Of a DNA stretch of 64,000 nucleotides, positions 54,340 to 62,842 are shown piece by piece. Numbering within the stretch: position 1 is the first letter of the stretch; each line of letters opens with the position of its first letter. Under the pieces are notes generated by a model that was not told the origin of the DNA, searched no databases, and saw only the letters and a program-made list of their open reading frames with translations. The position numbers and the translations under genes are program-made. Source of the stretch: Thermomonas beijingensis (GTDB lineage Bacteria; Pseudomonadota; Gammaproteobacteria; Xanthomonadales; Xanthomonadaceae); contig NZ_JAIQDJ010000001.1 in assembly GCF_020034655.1 (NCBI RefSeq), positions 1,054,001 to 1,118,000 of the forward strand. Direction: 5' to 3'.

Positions 54340-56256
54340 ATGGGCAAGATCATCGGCATCGACCTGGGGACCACCAACTCCTGCGTTTCCATCATGGAAG
54401 GCGGCAAAGCCCGCGTCATCGAAAACAGCGAGGGTGACCGCACCACCCCGTCCATCGTGGCATGGACCAAAGACGGCGAAGTGCTGACCGGCGCATCCGC
54501 CAAGCGGCAAACCGTCACCAACCCGAAGAACACCTTCTACGCGGTGAAGCGCCTGATTGGCCGCAAGTTCACCGACGCCGAAGTGCAAAAGGATTTGGGT
54601 CTGGTGCCGTACACCATCACCCAGCACGACAATGGCGATGCGTGGGTGGCATTGGCCGATGGCAAGAAGCTGGCGCCGCAGGAAGTCTCCGCCAAAGTGC
54701 TGGAGAAAATGAAGAAGACCGCCGAAGCCTTCCTGGGCGAAACCGTCACCGAGGCGGTCATCACCGTGCCGGCTTACTTCAATGACAGTCAGCGCCAAGC
54801 CACCAAGGATGCCGGTCGCATTGCCGGCCTTGATGTGAAGCGCATCATCAACGAGCCGACCGCGGCCGCGCTGGCCTATGGCCTCGACAAGGGCGACAGC
54901 AAGGATCGCAAGATCGTGGTGTATGACCTCGGTGGCGGTACCTTCGACGTGTCGATCATTGAAATCGCCAACATCGACGGTGAAAAGCAATTTGAAGTGC
55001 TGGCCACCAATGGCGATACCTTCCTGGGTGGCGAAGACTTCGACAATCGGGTCATCGACTACTTGGTGGAAGAATTCCAAAAGACCGATGGTGTGGATCT
55101 GCGCAAGGATCCGCTGGCCCTGCAACGCCTGAAGGATGCGGCCGAGCGTGCCAAGATCGAGCTTTCCAGCAACCAGCAGACCGACGTCAACCTGCCGTAC
55201 GTGACGGCCGACGCCACCGGTCCCAAGCATCTGAACATCAAGCTGACCCGCGCCAAGCTGGAAGCTTTGGTCGACGATCTGGTGAAGAAGACCATCGAGC
55301 CGTGCCGCGTGGCATTGAACGATGCCGGCCTGCGTGCGTCCGACATCAATGACGTGATTTTGGTCGGCGGCCAGACCCGCATGCCGAAGGTGCAGGCCGC
55401 CGTGGCCGAGTTCTTCGGCAAGGAGCCGCGCAAGGACGTCAACCCCGACGAGGCCGTGGCTATTGGTGCTGCGGTGCAGGGTGGCGTGTTGGCCGGCGAC
55501 GTGAAAGACGTGCTGCTACTCGATGTCACTCCGCTGAGCCTGGGTATCGAAACCTTGGGCGGCGTGTTCACCAAGATCATCGAGAAGAACACCACCATCC
55601 CGACCAAGGCTTCGCAAACCTTCAGCACCGCCGAAGACAACCAGAGCGCGGTGACGGTGCATGTGCTGCAAGGCGAGCGCGAACAGGCCCGCTACAACAA
55701 GTCGCTGGCCAAGTTCGACCTCACCGGCATTGATGCTGCCCCGCGCGGCATGCCGCAGGTGGAAGTGAGCTTTGACATCGACGCCAACGGCATCGTGCAC
55801 GTCACCGCCAAGGACAAGAAGACCGGCAAGGAACAGAAGGTCGAAATCAAGGCGGGCTCGGGTTTGAATGACGATGAAATCCAACGCATGGTGCAGGACG
55901 CCGAAGCCAATCGTGAAGAAGACAAGCGCTTCCACGAGCTGGTGACGGCACGCAATCAGGCCGATGGTTTGATCCATGCCACCCGCAGTACCATCAAGGA
56001 CAACGGCGACAAACTGCCGGGTGAGGCGATCGGTCGCGCTGAAGGTGCCATCGCCGAGCTTGAAACCGCGATGAAGGGTGACGACAAGGGCCAGATCGAA
56101 GCCAAGGCCAAAGCGTTGGAAGAGGCCGGTCAAGCCCTGTTCGCCGCTGCTGCCGCTGCGGGTCAACAGCAAGGCGCATCGGCGGATGCCGGCAAGCCGG
56201 CCGATGATGTGGTGGATGCCGAGTTCACCGAGGTCAAGGACGACAAGAAGGATTGA
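54340..56256 (+). CDS. dnaK: Chaperone DnaK (Hsp70)
   Basis: Central Hsp70; 638 residues. Nucleotide-binding domain with [34 protein letters not shown] and [11 protein letters not shown]; linker [15 protein letters not shown]; substrate domain; C-terminal tail ending [15 protein letters not shown], the EEVKDKK-like tail of Gram-negative DnaK. Strong context: hrcA, grpE and dnaJ. A perfect palindrome follows its stop. Confidence 0.98.
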   Translation: MGKIIGIDLGTTNSCVSIMEGGKARVIENSEGDRTTPSIVAWTKDGEVLTGASAKRQTVTNPKNTFYAVKRLIGRKFTDAEVQKDLGLVPYTITQHDNGDAWVALADGKKLAPQEVSAKVLEKMKKTAEAFLGETVTEAVITVPAYFNDSQRQATKDAGRIAGLDVKRIINEPTAAALAYGLDKGDSKDRKIVVYDLGGGTFDVSIIEIANIDGEKQFEVLATNGDTFLGGEDFDNRVIDYLVEEFQKTDGVDLRKDPLALQRLKDAAERAKIELSSNQQTDVNLPYVTADATGPKHLNIKLTRAKLEALVDDLVKKTIEPCRVALNDAGLRASDINDVILVGGQTRMPKVQAAVAEFFGKEPRKDVNPDEAVAIGAAVQGGVLAGDVKDVLLLDVTPLSLGIETLGGVFTKIIEKNTTIPTKASQTFSTAEDNQSAVTVHVLQGEREQARYNKSLAKFDLTGIDAAPRGMPQVEVSFDIDANGIVHVTAKDKKTGKEQKVEIKAGSGLNDDEIQRMVQDAEANREEDKRFHELVTARNQADGLIHATRSTIKDNGDKLPGEAIGRAEGAIAELETAMKGDDKGQIEAKAKALEEAGQALFAAAAAAGQQQGASADAGKPADDVVDAEFTEVKDDKKD

Positions 56257-56279
56257 CCGGGGTTTAGCATCGTCAACGC

Positions 56280-56305
56280 CCAAACGCCCGATATCGGGCG
56301 TTTGG
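56280..56305 (+). terminator. 26-nt perfect palindrome after dnaK
   Basis: CCAAACGCCCGAT and its exact reverse complement abut, forming a GC-rich hairpin 23 nt after the dnaK stop and 16 nt before the next gene. No T-run follows, so it may reduce rather than stop read-through into the TMEM175-like gene and dnaJ. Confidence 0.6.
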
Positions 56306-56321
56306 TGCATCAGGGGGAAAG

Positions 56322-56921
56322 ATGGGCAAAGGGCGGATGGAAGCATTCAGTGATGGGGTGATCGCGGTGATCATCACCATCATGGTGTTGGAACTGAAAA
56401 CTCCGCACGCCGCCACTTGGCAGGCATTGCTGGCCAATACACCTGCATTTTTAAGCTATGTGCTGAGCTTTGTGTATGTCGGTCTGTACTGGAATAACCA
56501 TCACCACTTGCTGCATGCTGCAGAGCGGGTCGATGGCCGGGTGTTATGGGCCAACTTGTTCTTTCTGTTCTGGCTGTCGCTGTTCCCCTTTGTCACCTCA
56601 TGGGTCAATGAAGCCGAGCCCATGCCGGCGTCAATCCCCACGGCCATGTATGGTGTGGTGCTGTTGATGGCGGCGGTGGCGTGGATGCCGCTTTCCTACA
56701 CGTTGATGCGCTGCAACGGTGGCAACAATGGCGTGCTGGGGCGTGCACTCGGCGGCCAACGCGGTGACTGGAAAGCCAAATTGTCGCTTGCAATCTATGC
56801 CGCCGGGATTGCGTTGGCCCTTTTAGCCCCAATCTTCTCTTGCATCTTGTACGCGTTGGTCGCGGTGCTGTGGATCGTGCCGGACCGACGCATTGAACAC
56901 CAGTTGAAACAACACCCATGA
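56322..56921 (+). CDS. TMEM175/DUF1211-family membrane protein
   Basis: A 199-residue protein with about six helices. It starts [20 protein letters not shown]; the (R)-x-x-x-F-S-D motif (F9-S10-D11) at the start of helix 1 and the following V-I-x-L-E-L are the family signature. Bacterial members form K+-permeable channels in reported cases; here channel function is inferred only. A GGGGGAAAG ribosome binding site precedes it, and its stop overlaps dnaJ (ATGA), so dnaJ translation is coupled to it. Its place between dnaK and dnaJ is unusual. Confidence 0.85.
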   Translation: MGKGRMEAFSDGVIAVIITIMVLELKTPHAATWQALLANTPAFLSYVLSFVYVGLYWNNHHHLLHAAERVDGRVLWANLFFLFWLSLFPFVTSWVNEAEPMPASIPTAMYGVVLLMAAVAWMPLSYTLMRCNGGNNGVLGRALGGQRGDWKAKLSLAIYAAGIALALLAPIFSCILYALVAVLWIVPDRRIEHQLKQHP

Positions 56922-58048
56922 ACAAACGCGACTACTACGAAGTGCTGGGCGTGGCCCGCAATGCCAGCGATGATGAGCTGAAGAAGGCCTATCGGCGCAG
57001 CGCGATGAAGCATCACCCCGACCGCAACCCCGGTGACAAGGCGGCGGAAGCGGCGTTCAAGGAGTGCAAGGAAGCCTATGAGGTGCTGAGTGACGGCGGC
57101 AAGCGCCGCATGTACGACCAGCATGGTCACGCCGCATTTGAACATGGCATGGGGGGCGGCAACGCCGGGCCAGGTTTTGGCGGTGCCGACATGGGCGATA
57201 TTTTCGGCGACATCTTCGGCAATATTTTTGGCGGTGGCCGCCAACAGCGCCCCCGGCGTGGCGCCGATGTGGGTTACATGATGGAGCTGGATCTGGAAGA
57301 GGCCGTGGCCGGCATCGACAAGCAGATCCACATCCCCACCTTGGCCAATTGCGAGCCGTGCAAGGGCAGTGGCTCGGCCGATGGCAAAGTGGATACCTGC
57401 ACCACCTGCAAGGGCCGCGGCCAAGTGCATATGCAGCGCGGTCCGTTCACCATGCAGGCGCCGTGTCCGCATTGCGAAGGCAGTGGCAAGTCCATTGCCA
57501 ACCCCTGCAAATCCTGCAATGGCAATGGCAGGGTGGAAGAAGAGAAAACCCTGTCGGTGAAAATCCCGGCGGGTGTGGACAATGGCGACCGCATCCGCCT
57601 GGCAGGCGAAGGTGAAGCTGGCCCTGCCGGCGCGCCGCCGGGTGATTTGTATGTGGAAGTGCGGGTGCGCGAACACGCCATCTTCCAGCGTGATGGCGAT
57701 GACCTGCATTGCGAAGTGCCCATCCGCATTTCACAGGCGGCATTGGGCGATAGTGTGCGCGTACCCACCTTGGGCGGTGAAGTGGAGCTGCGTATTCCGG
57801 CCGAAACCCAGACCGGCAAAGTGTTCCGGTTGCGCGATCGCGGGGTGAAGTCGGTGCGCAGTCGCGCGCCTGGCGATCTGTATTGCAAGGTGGTGGTGGA
57901 AACCCCGGTCAATCTGACTGCCGAGCAGCGCAGCTTGCTGGAGCAGTTTGAAAGCACCTTCGGTGGCGAAGGCGCACGTCGGCATTCGCCCAAAGCCAGC
58001 ACCTTTTTGGATGGGGTGAAGGGCTTCTGGGATCGAATGGTTTCCTGA
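56918..58048 (+). CDS. dnaJ: Chaperone DnaJ (Hsp40)
   Basis: Type I J-protein that stimulates DnaK; 376 residues. J domain with [10 protein letters not shown], Gly/Phe region (about 75-115), four zinc-finger repeats ([32 protein letters not shown]) and the C-terminal substrate domains. The start codon lies inside the stop of the TMEM175-like gene. Confidence 0.97.
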   Translation: MNKRDYYEVLGVARNASDDELKKAYRRSAMKHHPDRNPGDKAAEAAFKECKEAYEVLSDGGKRRMYDQHGHAAFEHGMGGGNAGPGFGGADMGDIFGDIFGNIFGGGRQQRPRRGADVGYMMELDLEEAVAGIDKQIHIPTLANCEPCKGSGSADGKVDTCTTCKGRGQVHMQRGPFTMQAPCPHCEGSGKSIANPCKSCNGNGRVEEEKTLSVKIPAGVDNGDRIRLAGEGEAGPAGAPPGDLYVEVRVREHAIFQRDGDDLHCEVPIRISQAALGDSVRVPTLGGEVELRIPAETQTGKVFRLRDRGVKSVRSRAPGDLYCKVVVETPVNLTAEQRSLLEQFESTFGGEGARRHSPKASTFLDGVKGFWDRMVS

Positions 58049-58088
58049 GCCACCAATCGCCCGCAGCGGTGTTTGCAACCGTAGAATT

Positions 58089-58113
58089 CGGGCTCCCCTG
58101 CAGAGCCCGTTTT
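58089..58113 (+). terminator. Terminator after dnaJ, abutting the tyrA start
   Basis: CGGGCTC (58089-58095) pairs with GAGCCCG (58103-58109), loop CCCTGCA, followed by TTTT and then, two bases later, the TTG start of tyrA. It should end dnaJ transcripts. The only GAG that could serve tyrA as a ribosome binding site lies in its 3' arm. Confidence 0.75.
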
Positions 58114-58115
58114 CG

Positions 58116-59228
58116 TTGAACACATCCCCACTCATTGGCATCGTCGGTAGCGCCGGTGCATATGGCCGTTGGTTGCGCAGGTTTTTTGAGGCGCAGATGG
58201 GCTTGACCGTCATCGGCCATGACCCGGCTGATGCCACATCGCACAGTGAGGAAGATCTGCTCACGCACGCCGATGTGCTGCTGTTTTCCGCGCCGATCCG
58301 GCACACGCCTGCGTTGATCGAACGCTACATCGCGCAATCCGCCGGCCGCGAGTCAGGTAAATTGTGGCTGGATATCACCTCGGTGAAAGTGGCCCCGGTG
58401 GCGGCGATGCTGCATTCGCAAGCCGAGGTGGTGGGCCTGCACCCAATGACCGCACCGCCCAAATCACCCACCTTGCGCGGGCGCGTGCTGGTGGTCTGCG
58501 CGGCACGCATAGCACGCTGGAAACCGTGGCTGTCCGCATTGCTGGCGGCGTTGGAGGCCGAATGTGTTGTCGCCACACCAGAGCAACATGACCGCGCAAT
58601 GGCATTGGTGCAGGCGCTGGTGCATGCGGGGCACTTGGCGCAGGCGAGTGTGTTGAATGATCCTGCGGCGCGACCGGGAGCGCTTGAGACCTTGCTGCCG
58701 TTTCGGTCAGCATCGTTTGAAATGGATGCAGCTATCGCCGCCCGCATCTTGTCGCTGAATCCTTCGATCTATGAAGACATCCAATTCGGCAATCCGTATG
58801 TGCCGGATGTACTGCGCAGGGCGGCCGAACGTCTGCATCGCATCGCCACGCTGGTGGGACAGGGCAGTGACGCCGCACGCAATGCCTTTCGCCAGGAGTT
58901 CTTGCTGCACAACCAGCAAGGCTTCGGTGATGTGGTATTGGCCGAGGGCAATTACACCTTCGAGCGGCTGGGCTATCTGTTGGCCGACCTGCATGACGAG
59001 CACAGCATGAGCATCCATTTGCCGGAAGATCGCCCCGGCTCCCTGCGTGACCTGCTGCAGATCTTCGAGCGGCATGGCGTCAATATCGCCTCGTTGCATT
59101 CCTCGCGGACACCTGCGGGCGAGGTGCATTTCCGGTTTGGGTTTAGTCGCGATACGCGGCCAACGCAGCTTTCTGAGGTTGCGCAAACTTTGCAGGGAAG
59201 TGGAATTGGACGGGTCTTGCCCGATTGA
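58116..59228 (+). CDS. tyrA: Prephenate dehydrogenase with C-terminal ACT domain
   Basis: Oxidises prephenate to 4-hydroxyphenylpyruvate for tyrosine; 370 residues. N-terminal Rossmann motif IGIVGSAGAYGRWLRRFF, HADVLLFSAPI, a conserved VVGLHPMTAP, and an ACT domain (about 292-365, HLPEDRPGSLRDLLQIFERHG) for feedback control. The TTG at 58116 is the only reasonable start, since the first ATG is after the Rossmann loop. It lies outside the serC-pheA-hisC-aroA operon, where tyrA sits in related bacteria. No chorismate mutase domain. Confidence 0.88.
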   Translation: MNTSPLIGIVGSAGAYGRWLRRFFEAQMGLTVIGHDPADATSHSEEDLLTHADVLLFSAPIRHTPALIERYIAQSAGRESGKLWLDITSVKVAPVAAMLHSQAEVVGLHPMTAPPKSPTLRGRVLVVCAARIARWKPWLSALLAALEAECVVATPEQHDRAMALVQALVHAGHLAQASVLNDPAARPGALETLLPFRSASFEMDAAIAARILSLNPSIYEDIQFGNPYVPDVLRRAAERLHRIATLVGQGSDAARNAFRQEFLLHNQQGFGDVVLAEGNYTFERLGYLLADLHDEHSMSIHLPEDRPGSLRDLLQIFERHGVNIASLHSSRTPAGEVHFRFGFSRDTRPTQLSEVAQTLQGSGIGRVLPD

Positions 59229-59344
59229 ACGGTCACATTCTGGAGGTGAACGGTGGCGGAATAGTGTGAACCATGACGTTTATCAATAAACAGAGTGCAT
59301 AAATTGGCTATTGTTGGCACCTGTACAAACAGGTATCGCCTGTC

Positions 59345-61594
59345 ATGACATTCCGTTCCCCCGCGGGATCCTCCTCTGAGTTCCAGCACCCTTACGGGTC
59401 ATTGCTTGACGCCTTGCAAAAGCGCGTTCTAGATAGCGTAGTGCCTGCGTTGGACAGCAGCCTGTCCGAATTGGACGACTATCTATTCGACCGCAGCCAA
59501 AGTGGCGAACAAGCGCTGGGCATGTTGGCTCTGCGTGAAATGCGCCGGGTGCGCGCAGACATGTCCAAAACCTTTCGCCAAAGCGTTGCCGATCGTTTTC
59601 GCGAGCTACGTAAACGGCGTGCTCCGGAAGATGGCGAAGCCGTTGGGCTTGGCCTGAGCTTGTTGTCCGATCAGGATTTAGAGCAGCAATTGGCAGTGGA
59701 TCAATTGGCGCAGTCGGTGTTGCGTAATGCCTTGCCGGCGTTCGAAGTCGCCACGCAGCGCTTATGCGTCGTCGTGGGCCAGCCGCAATTGGAGTCCAAT
59801 GCCAATCCGTTGGGCCCGGCATTCTTGGCCGCTGCCTTAGGGAAAGCGATGGGGCAGCTCGAAATCGAAGCCGAGCTGCGCATCGTGGTCTTCAAGTTCT
59901 TCGAGCGCGCTCTGGGTGAAGTGTTGGCCGAGTTGTACGATCGTTGCAATGGGCTGATGGCCAGTGCCGGCGTGCTGCCCGAGCTTCGTGCCAGTGGTAA
60001 AACCCAGCATGCCGCGGGGAAGCACCATCCCAAGCGGCCAGAATCGCACGCCGAAGAGGCTGCCCAGGTAGCAGCACAGGCCGCAATGCAGGCGGCCTAT
60101 CAGGACAACCAAGTCGCCCGACGCATGCCGGCACAAGCGGGATGGGACACCGCGCAAGTGCAGATCAATGCCGCCGATCAAGCCCTGTTTGCCAGCATGC
60201 TGGGGCAACTGCAAGGCTGGCGCAACGTCAATAACGTGGCACCGCAGCATGATTCGGCAGGCCCTGCCACCACGCTGTCCACGCATGACTTGTTGTCCAT
60301 CCTGTCTTTGATGCAGCGCGAGGCTGACCCTGTGCCCATGCCGTCCACGCAGGGCGGCAAGCCGCAATCGTTTGCTGGCCAATTGCGCCAGCAGATGGCG
60401 CAGAGCGCACGCAAGCTGGGGGTCGCTAGCGACAACGTGACGCTGGATGGGCTTGATGGCGATGCCGTCGACCTGGTCGCTCTGCTTTTTGATGTACTGC
60501 TGGATGGGCCGCAATACAATTCCAATATCCGCCAAAAAATCGGCCGTATGCTGGTTCCGTTCGTCAAGGTCGCGGTTAAGGATCGCCGCATGTTCCTGTA
60601 CAAGGAACACCCGGCACGGCGCTTGCTCAATACCGTGGCCGAAGCCTGCGAAGGCAATCGTGGTGAGGCGCCGCAAGAGCAGGAGCTGCTCGACCACGTT
60701 GACCACACCATTGACAGGTTAGTGTCCGAGTTCAATGAAGATGTCGCGATTTTCGAGGCACTTGAGCAAGACCTGCGCATGTACATGGCGCAGCATCGCA
60801 AGCGCTTTGAATTGGCCGAAAAGCGCACTACCGAAGCTCATCGCGGCCGCGAGCGGCTGGAGCAGGCCCGCACCGAAGTCAGCACTGACCTCGAGCAGCA
60901 TCGTGGCGGGCGTGAACTGCCGTCGGTGATTGATGAGTTCCTATCCACCCATGGTCAGCACCATCTGACCCAGATTGTGCTGCGTGATGGGCGCGATTCA
61001 GCGCGTTATCAAGACGCACTGCAAGGTATCGACGCGCTCTTGATGGCGGTTGACGGGGCGATGCATGGCTTGGTAGTGCCTTTGCCGGAGGCCGAGTTAT
61101 TGGCGATTCTGGCCAGTGCCGGCTGCGTCGGTGAAGACGGGCAAGCTGCACTGGAGGCCTTGGCTGACATTATCTCCAGGTTGTCTGTGGGGCAAGCCAC
61201 AATCGCCAGCGACGAACGCATTCCGGCTCCGATCGTGCTGGCAGAGCCTCCCCCGCCGCCCACGCCGCAACTGGAAGTTGTTGGCGGTACTGAAGCGGTG
61301 GTCTGTGATGACAATCTGTTGACGCGCGTCAGCAAACTGAAAGTCGGCGACTGGTTGCAATTGCAAAGCGCAGACGGACAATTTGCACCGGCGAAAGTGT
61401 CGTGGATCAGTCCGATTTCCGCACGGTTGTTGCTGGTCAATCGGCGCGGGATTCGAGTACTGGTCGCATCCGTCCGTGAACTTGCGGTGATGGCCGCGCT
61501 AGGCAAGATCACCTTGCGTGATGGCGAAGCCGCATTCGATGATGCCATGCATCAGATGGCGGGGCGTTTGCGCGGAGCTGCCGCAAACGCCTGA
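59345..61594 (+). CDS. DUF1631-family protein
   Basis: A 749-residue cytoplasmic protein (MTFRSPAGSSSEFQHPYGSL). I recognise the DUF1631 family by the N-terminal YLFDRSQSGEQALGMLALREMRR, the middle LVALLFDVLLDGPQ and the region LLDHVDHTIDRLVSEFNEDV. The last 100 residues (LKVGDWLQLQSADGQFAPAKVSWISPISARLLLVNRRGIRVLV) look like a PilZ-type beta barrel, but without a clear RxxxR c-di-GMP motif. The family has no settled function; a link to c-di-GMP or surface behaviour would be speculative. An ACAGG/CCTGT inverted repeat (59329-59343) sits directly before the ATG. Confidence 0.8.
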   Translation: MTFRSPAGSSSEFQHPYGSLLDALQKRVLDSVVPALDSSLSELDDYLFDRSQSGEQALGMLALREMRRVRADMSKTFRQSVADRFRELRKRRAPEDGEAVGLGLSLLSDQDLEQQLAVDQLAQSVLRNALPAFEVATQRLCVVVGQPQLESNANPLGPAFLAAALGKAMGQLEIEAELRIVVFKFFERALGEVLAELYDRCNGLMASAGVLPELRASGKTQHAAGKHHPKRPESHAEEAAQVAAQAAMQAAYQDNQVARRMPAQAGWDTAQVQINAADQALFASMLGQLQGWRNVNNVAPQHDSAGPATTLSTHDLLSILSLMQREADPVPMPSTQGGKPQSFAGQLRQQMAQSARKLGVASDNVTLDGLDGDAVDLVALLFDVLLDGPQYNSNIRQKIGRMLVPFVKVAVKDRRMFLYKEHPARRLLNTVAEACEGNRGEAPQEQELLDHVDHTIDRLVSEFNEDVAIFEALEQDLRMYMAQHRKRFELAEKRTTEAHRGRERLEQARTEVSTDLEQHRGGRELPSVIDEFLSTHGQHHLTQIVLRDGRDSARYQDALQGIDALLMAVDGAMHGLVVPLPEAELLAILASAGCVGEDGQAALEALADIISRLSVGQATIASDERIPAPIVLAEPPPPPTPQLEVVGGTEAVVCDDNLLTRVSKLKVGDWLQLQSADGQFAPAKVSWISPISARLLLVNRRGIRVLVASVRELAVMAALGKITLRDGEAAFDDAMHQMAGRLRGAAANA

Positions 61595-61674
61595 CGTCAT
61601 GGGCCTGGCTGCGCACGTGCAAATGCGCGTGCGCAATGCTTGCTGCTGCAGCCTGCAGCCGCTAGCCTGCAGGC

Positions 61675-62388
61675 ATGAATACACCGATTCGCATTCTGAT
61701 CCACGGCAGCAGTGGCCGCATGGGGCAAGCCCTGCAGCGTTTGGGCAAACAACCTGCCAGCGGTTGCCAGGTTGTCGCTGCAGTGGCACGCCGCGTTGAT
61801 CTGCGCGTTGTCGATGGCATCCCGCAATTTGCAGCCAGCGAGCTTTCCGGCGTGCCTGATTTCGATGTCGCCATCGACTTCAGTCTGCCGCAAGGATTTG
61901 ATGCCATCTTGCAGCTGTGCCTTGCGCGCAAGGCTGCACTCGTCTCCGGCACGACCGGCTTGAGTGAAGCTCAGCAAGCTGCATTGGCGGCCGCCAGTGA
62001 GCGCATTCCGCTGATTTGGGCCAGCAATTTCAGTCTCGGTGTGGCGGTGTTGCATGATTTGGTCGAGCGCGCCGCAAGCATGTTGCAAGGCTGGGACTGC
62101 GACATCGTGGAAGCCCACCACACACGCAAGCAGGATGCCCCCTCAGGCACTGCATTGACCCTTGGCAGATCTGCCGAAGCCGGCGGTGCGCATCCGCATT
62201 ACGCCAGCATCCGTGCCGGCGATATCGTCGGCGAGCATCTGGTGCAATTCACCTCCGCCGGCGAGCGTATCGAGTTGGTGCACCGCGCCCACAACCGCGA
62301 CATCTTCGCGAGTGGGGCATTACATGTTGCACAGCGCCTGCATACCCGTCCGCCCGGGCAGTATCAGGTGAGTGAGTTGCTGAAGTGA
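61675..62388 (+). CDS. dapB: 4-hydroxy-tetrahydrodipicolinate reductase
   Basis: Lysine/diaminopimelate pathway reductase; 237 residues, slightly short for the family (about 265). N-terminal cofactor motif IRILIHGSSGRMGQAL, the GTTGLSEAQ loop, ASNFSLGV, and the catalytic EAHHTRKQDAPSGTAL (His-His and Lys). No ribosome binding site; TAGCCT lies 6 nt before the ATG, a weak version of the start-adjacent hexamers seen elsewhere in the window. carAB, its usual neighbours, are not present. Confidence 0.93.
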   Translation: MNTPIRILIHGSSGRMGQALQRLGKQPASGCQVVAAVARRVDLRVVDGIPQFAASELSGVPDFDVAIDFSLPQGFDAILQLCLARKAALVSGTTGLSEAQQAALAAASERIPLIWASNFSLGVAVLHDLVERAASMLQGWDCDIVEAHHTRKQDAPSGTALTLGRSAEAGGAHPHYASIRAGDIVGEHLVQFTSAGERIELVHRAHNRDIFASGALHVAQRLHTRPPGQYQVSELLK

Positions 62389-62476
62389 ATGCAGTCAGAT
62401 TCTTGGGGGGGTGACTGAATAACGCGATATCGAACCTTGTACCGTGTTTTTGATGCTCAAAGCCATCACGGTCCGA

Positions 62477-62512
62477 TTGTCGGTCTTTGGCCAGTTGTCG
62501 GTCTTTGCCCAG
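62477..62512. repeat. 18-bp direct repeat pair
   Basis: Two adjacent copies of TTGTCGGTCTTTGGCCAG, the second with one change (C for G), followed by a partial TTGC. They lie in the 245-nt gap between dapB and tRNA-Glu; apart from this and the inverted repeat next to the tRNA I see nothing coding there. Confidence 0.75.
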
Positions 62513-62588
62513 TTGCAGGATTTCCCGGCCCACGGGGTAGCCAATGCGCTGGGTGAGTCAGATCGGTCAGATGTGATATCACGCTAGG

Positions 62589-62636
62589 CCATAGCAAGGC
62601 AAAGGCCGCCTTGCGGTGGCCTTTGCCTTGCTATGG
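62589..62636. repeat. 19-bp inverted repeat overlapping the tRNA-Glu 3' end
   Basis: Arms 62589-62607 and 62618-62636 are perfect complements with a 10-nt loop. The last three bases of the second arm are the CCA end of the tRNA on the minus strand. There is no T-run, so as a terminator it would be atypical; it may mark processing, or a past integration or repeat insertion at the tRNA end. Confidence 0.7.
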
Positions 62637-62709
62637 CGCTCCCTACGGGATTCGAACCCGTGTTTTAGCCTTGAGAGGGCCACGTCCTAGGCCTCTAGAC
62701 GAAGGGAGC
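62634..62709 (-). tRNA. tRNA-Glu (anticodon CTC), CCA encoded
   Basis: A 76-nt cloverleaf: acceptor GCTCCCT/AGGGAGC, D-arm GTCTAGAGGCCTAGGAC, anticodon stem TGGCC/GGCTA (one G-U pair) with loop CTCTCAA and anticodon CTC, T-arm ACGGG-TTCGAAT-CCCGT, discriminator G and encoded CCA. Closely resembles E. coli tRNA-Glu but with CTC instead of TTC, so it reads GAG. A single tRNA, not in an array. Confidence 0.95.
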
Positions 62710-62842
62710 AATGAGGGGTGCCGATTGGACAATCGGCTCGGCGCTGGGGATTCCGGCGCTGAGCTTGTTAGTATAAGTGGCTGCGCAAGCCACTGGCAAT
62801 GCGCCTTTCACTTCCTTTGACGCTGCGGTCTGGCCGCCACGC

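Noticed and set aside
62477-62512. CRISPR-like direct repeat
   Set aside because: Only two adjacent copies with no spacer between them and no cas genes.
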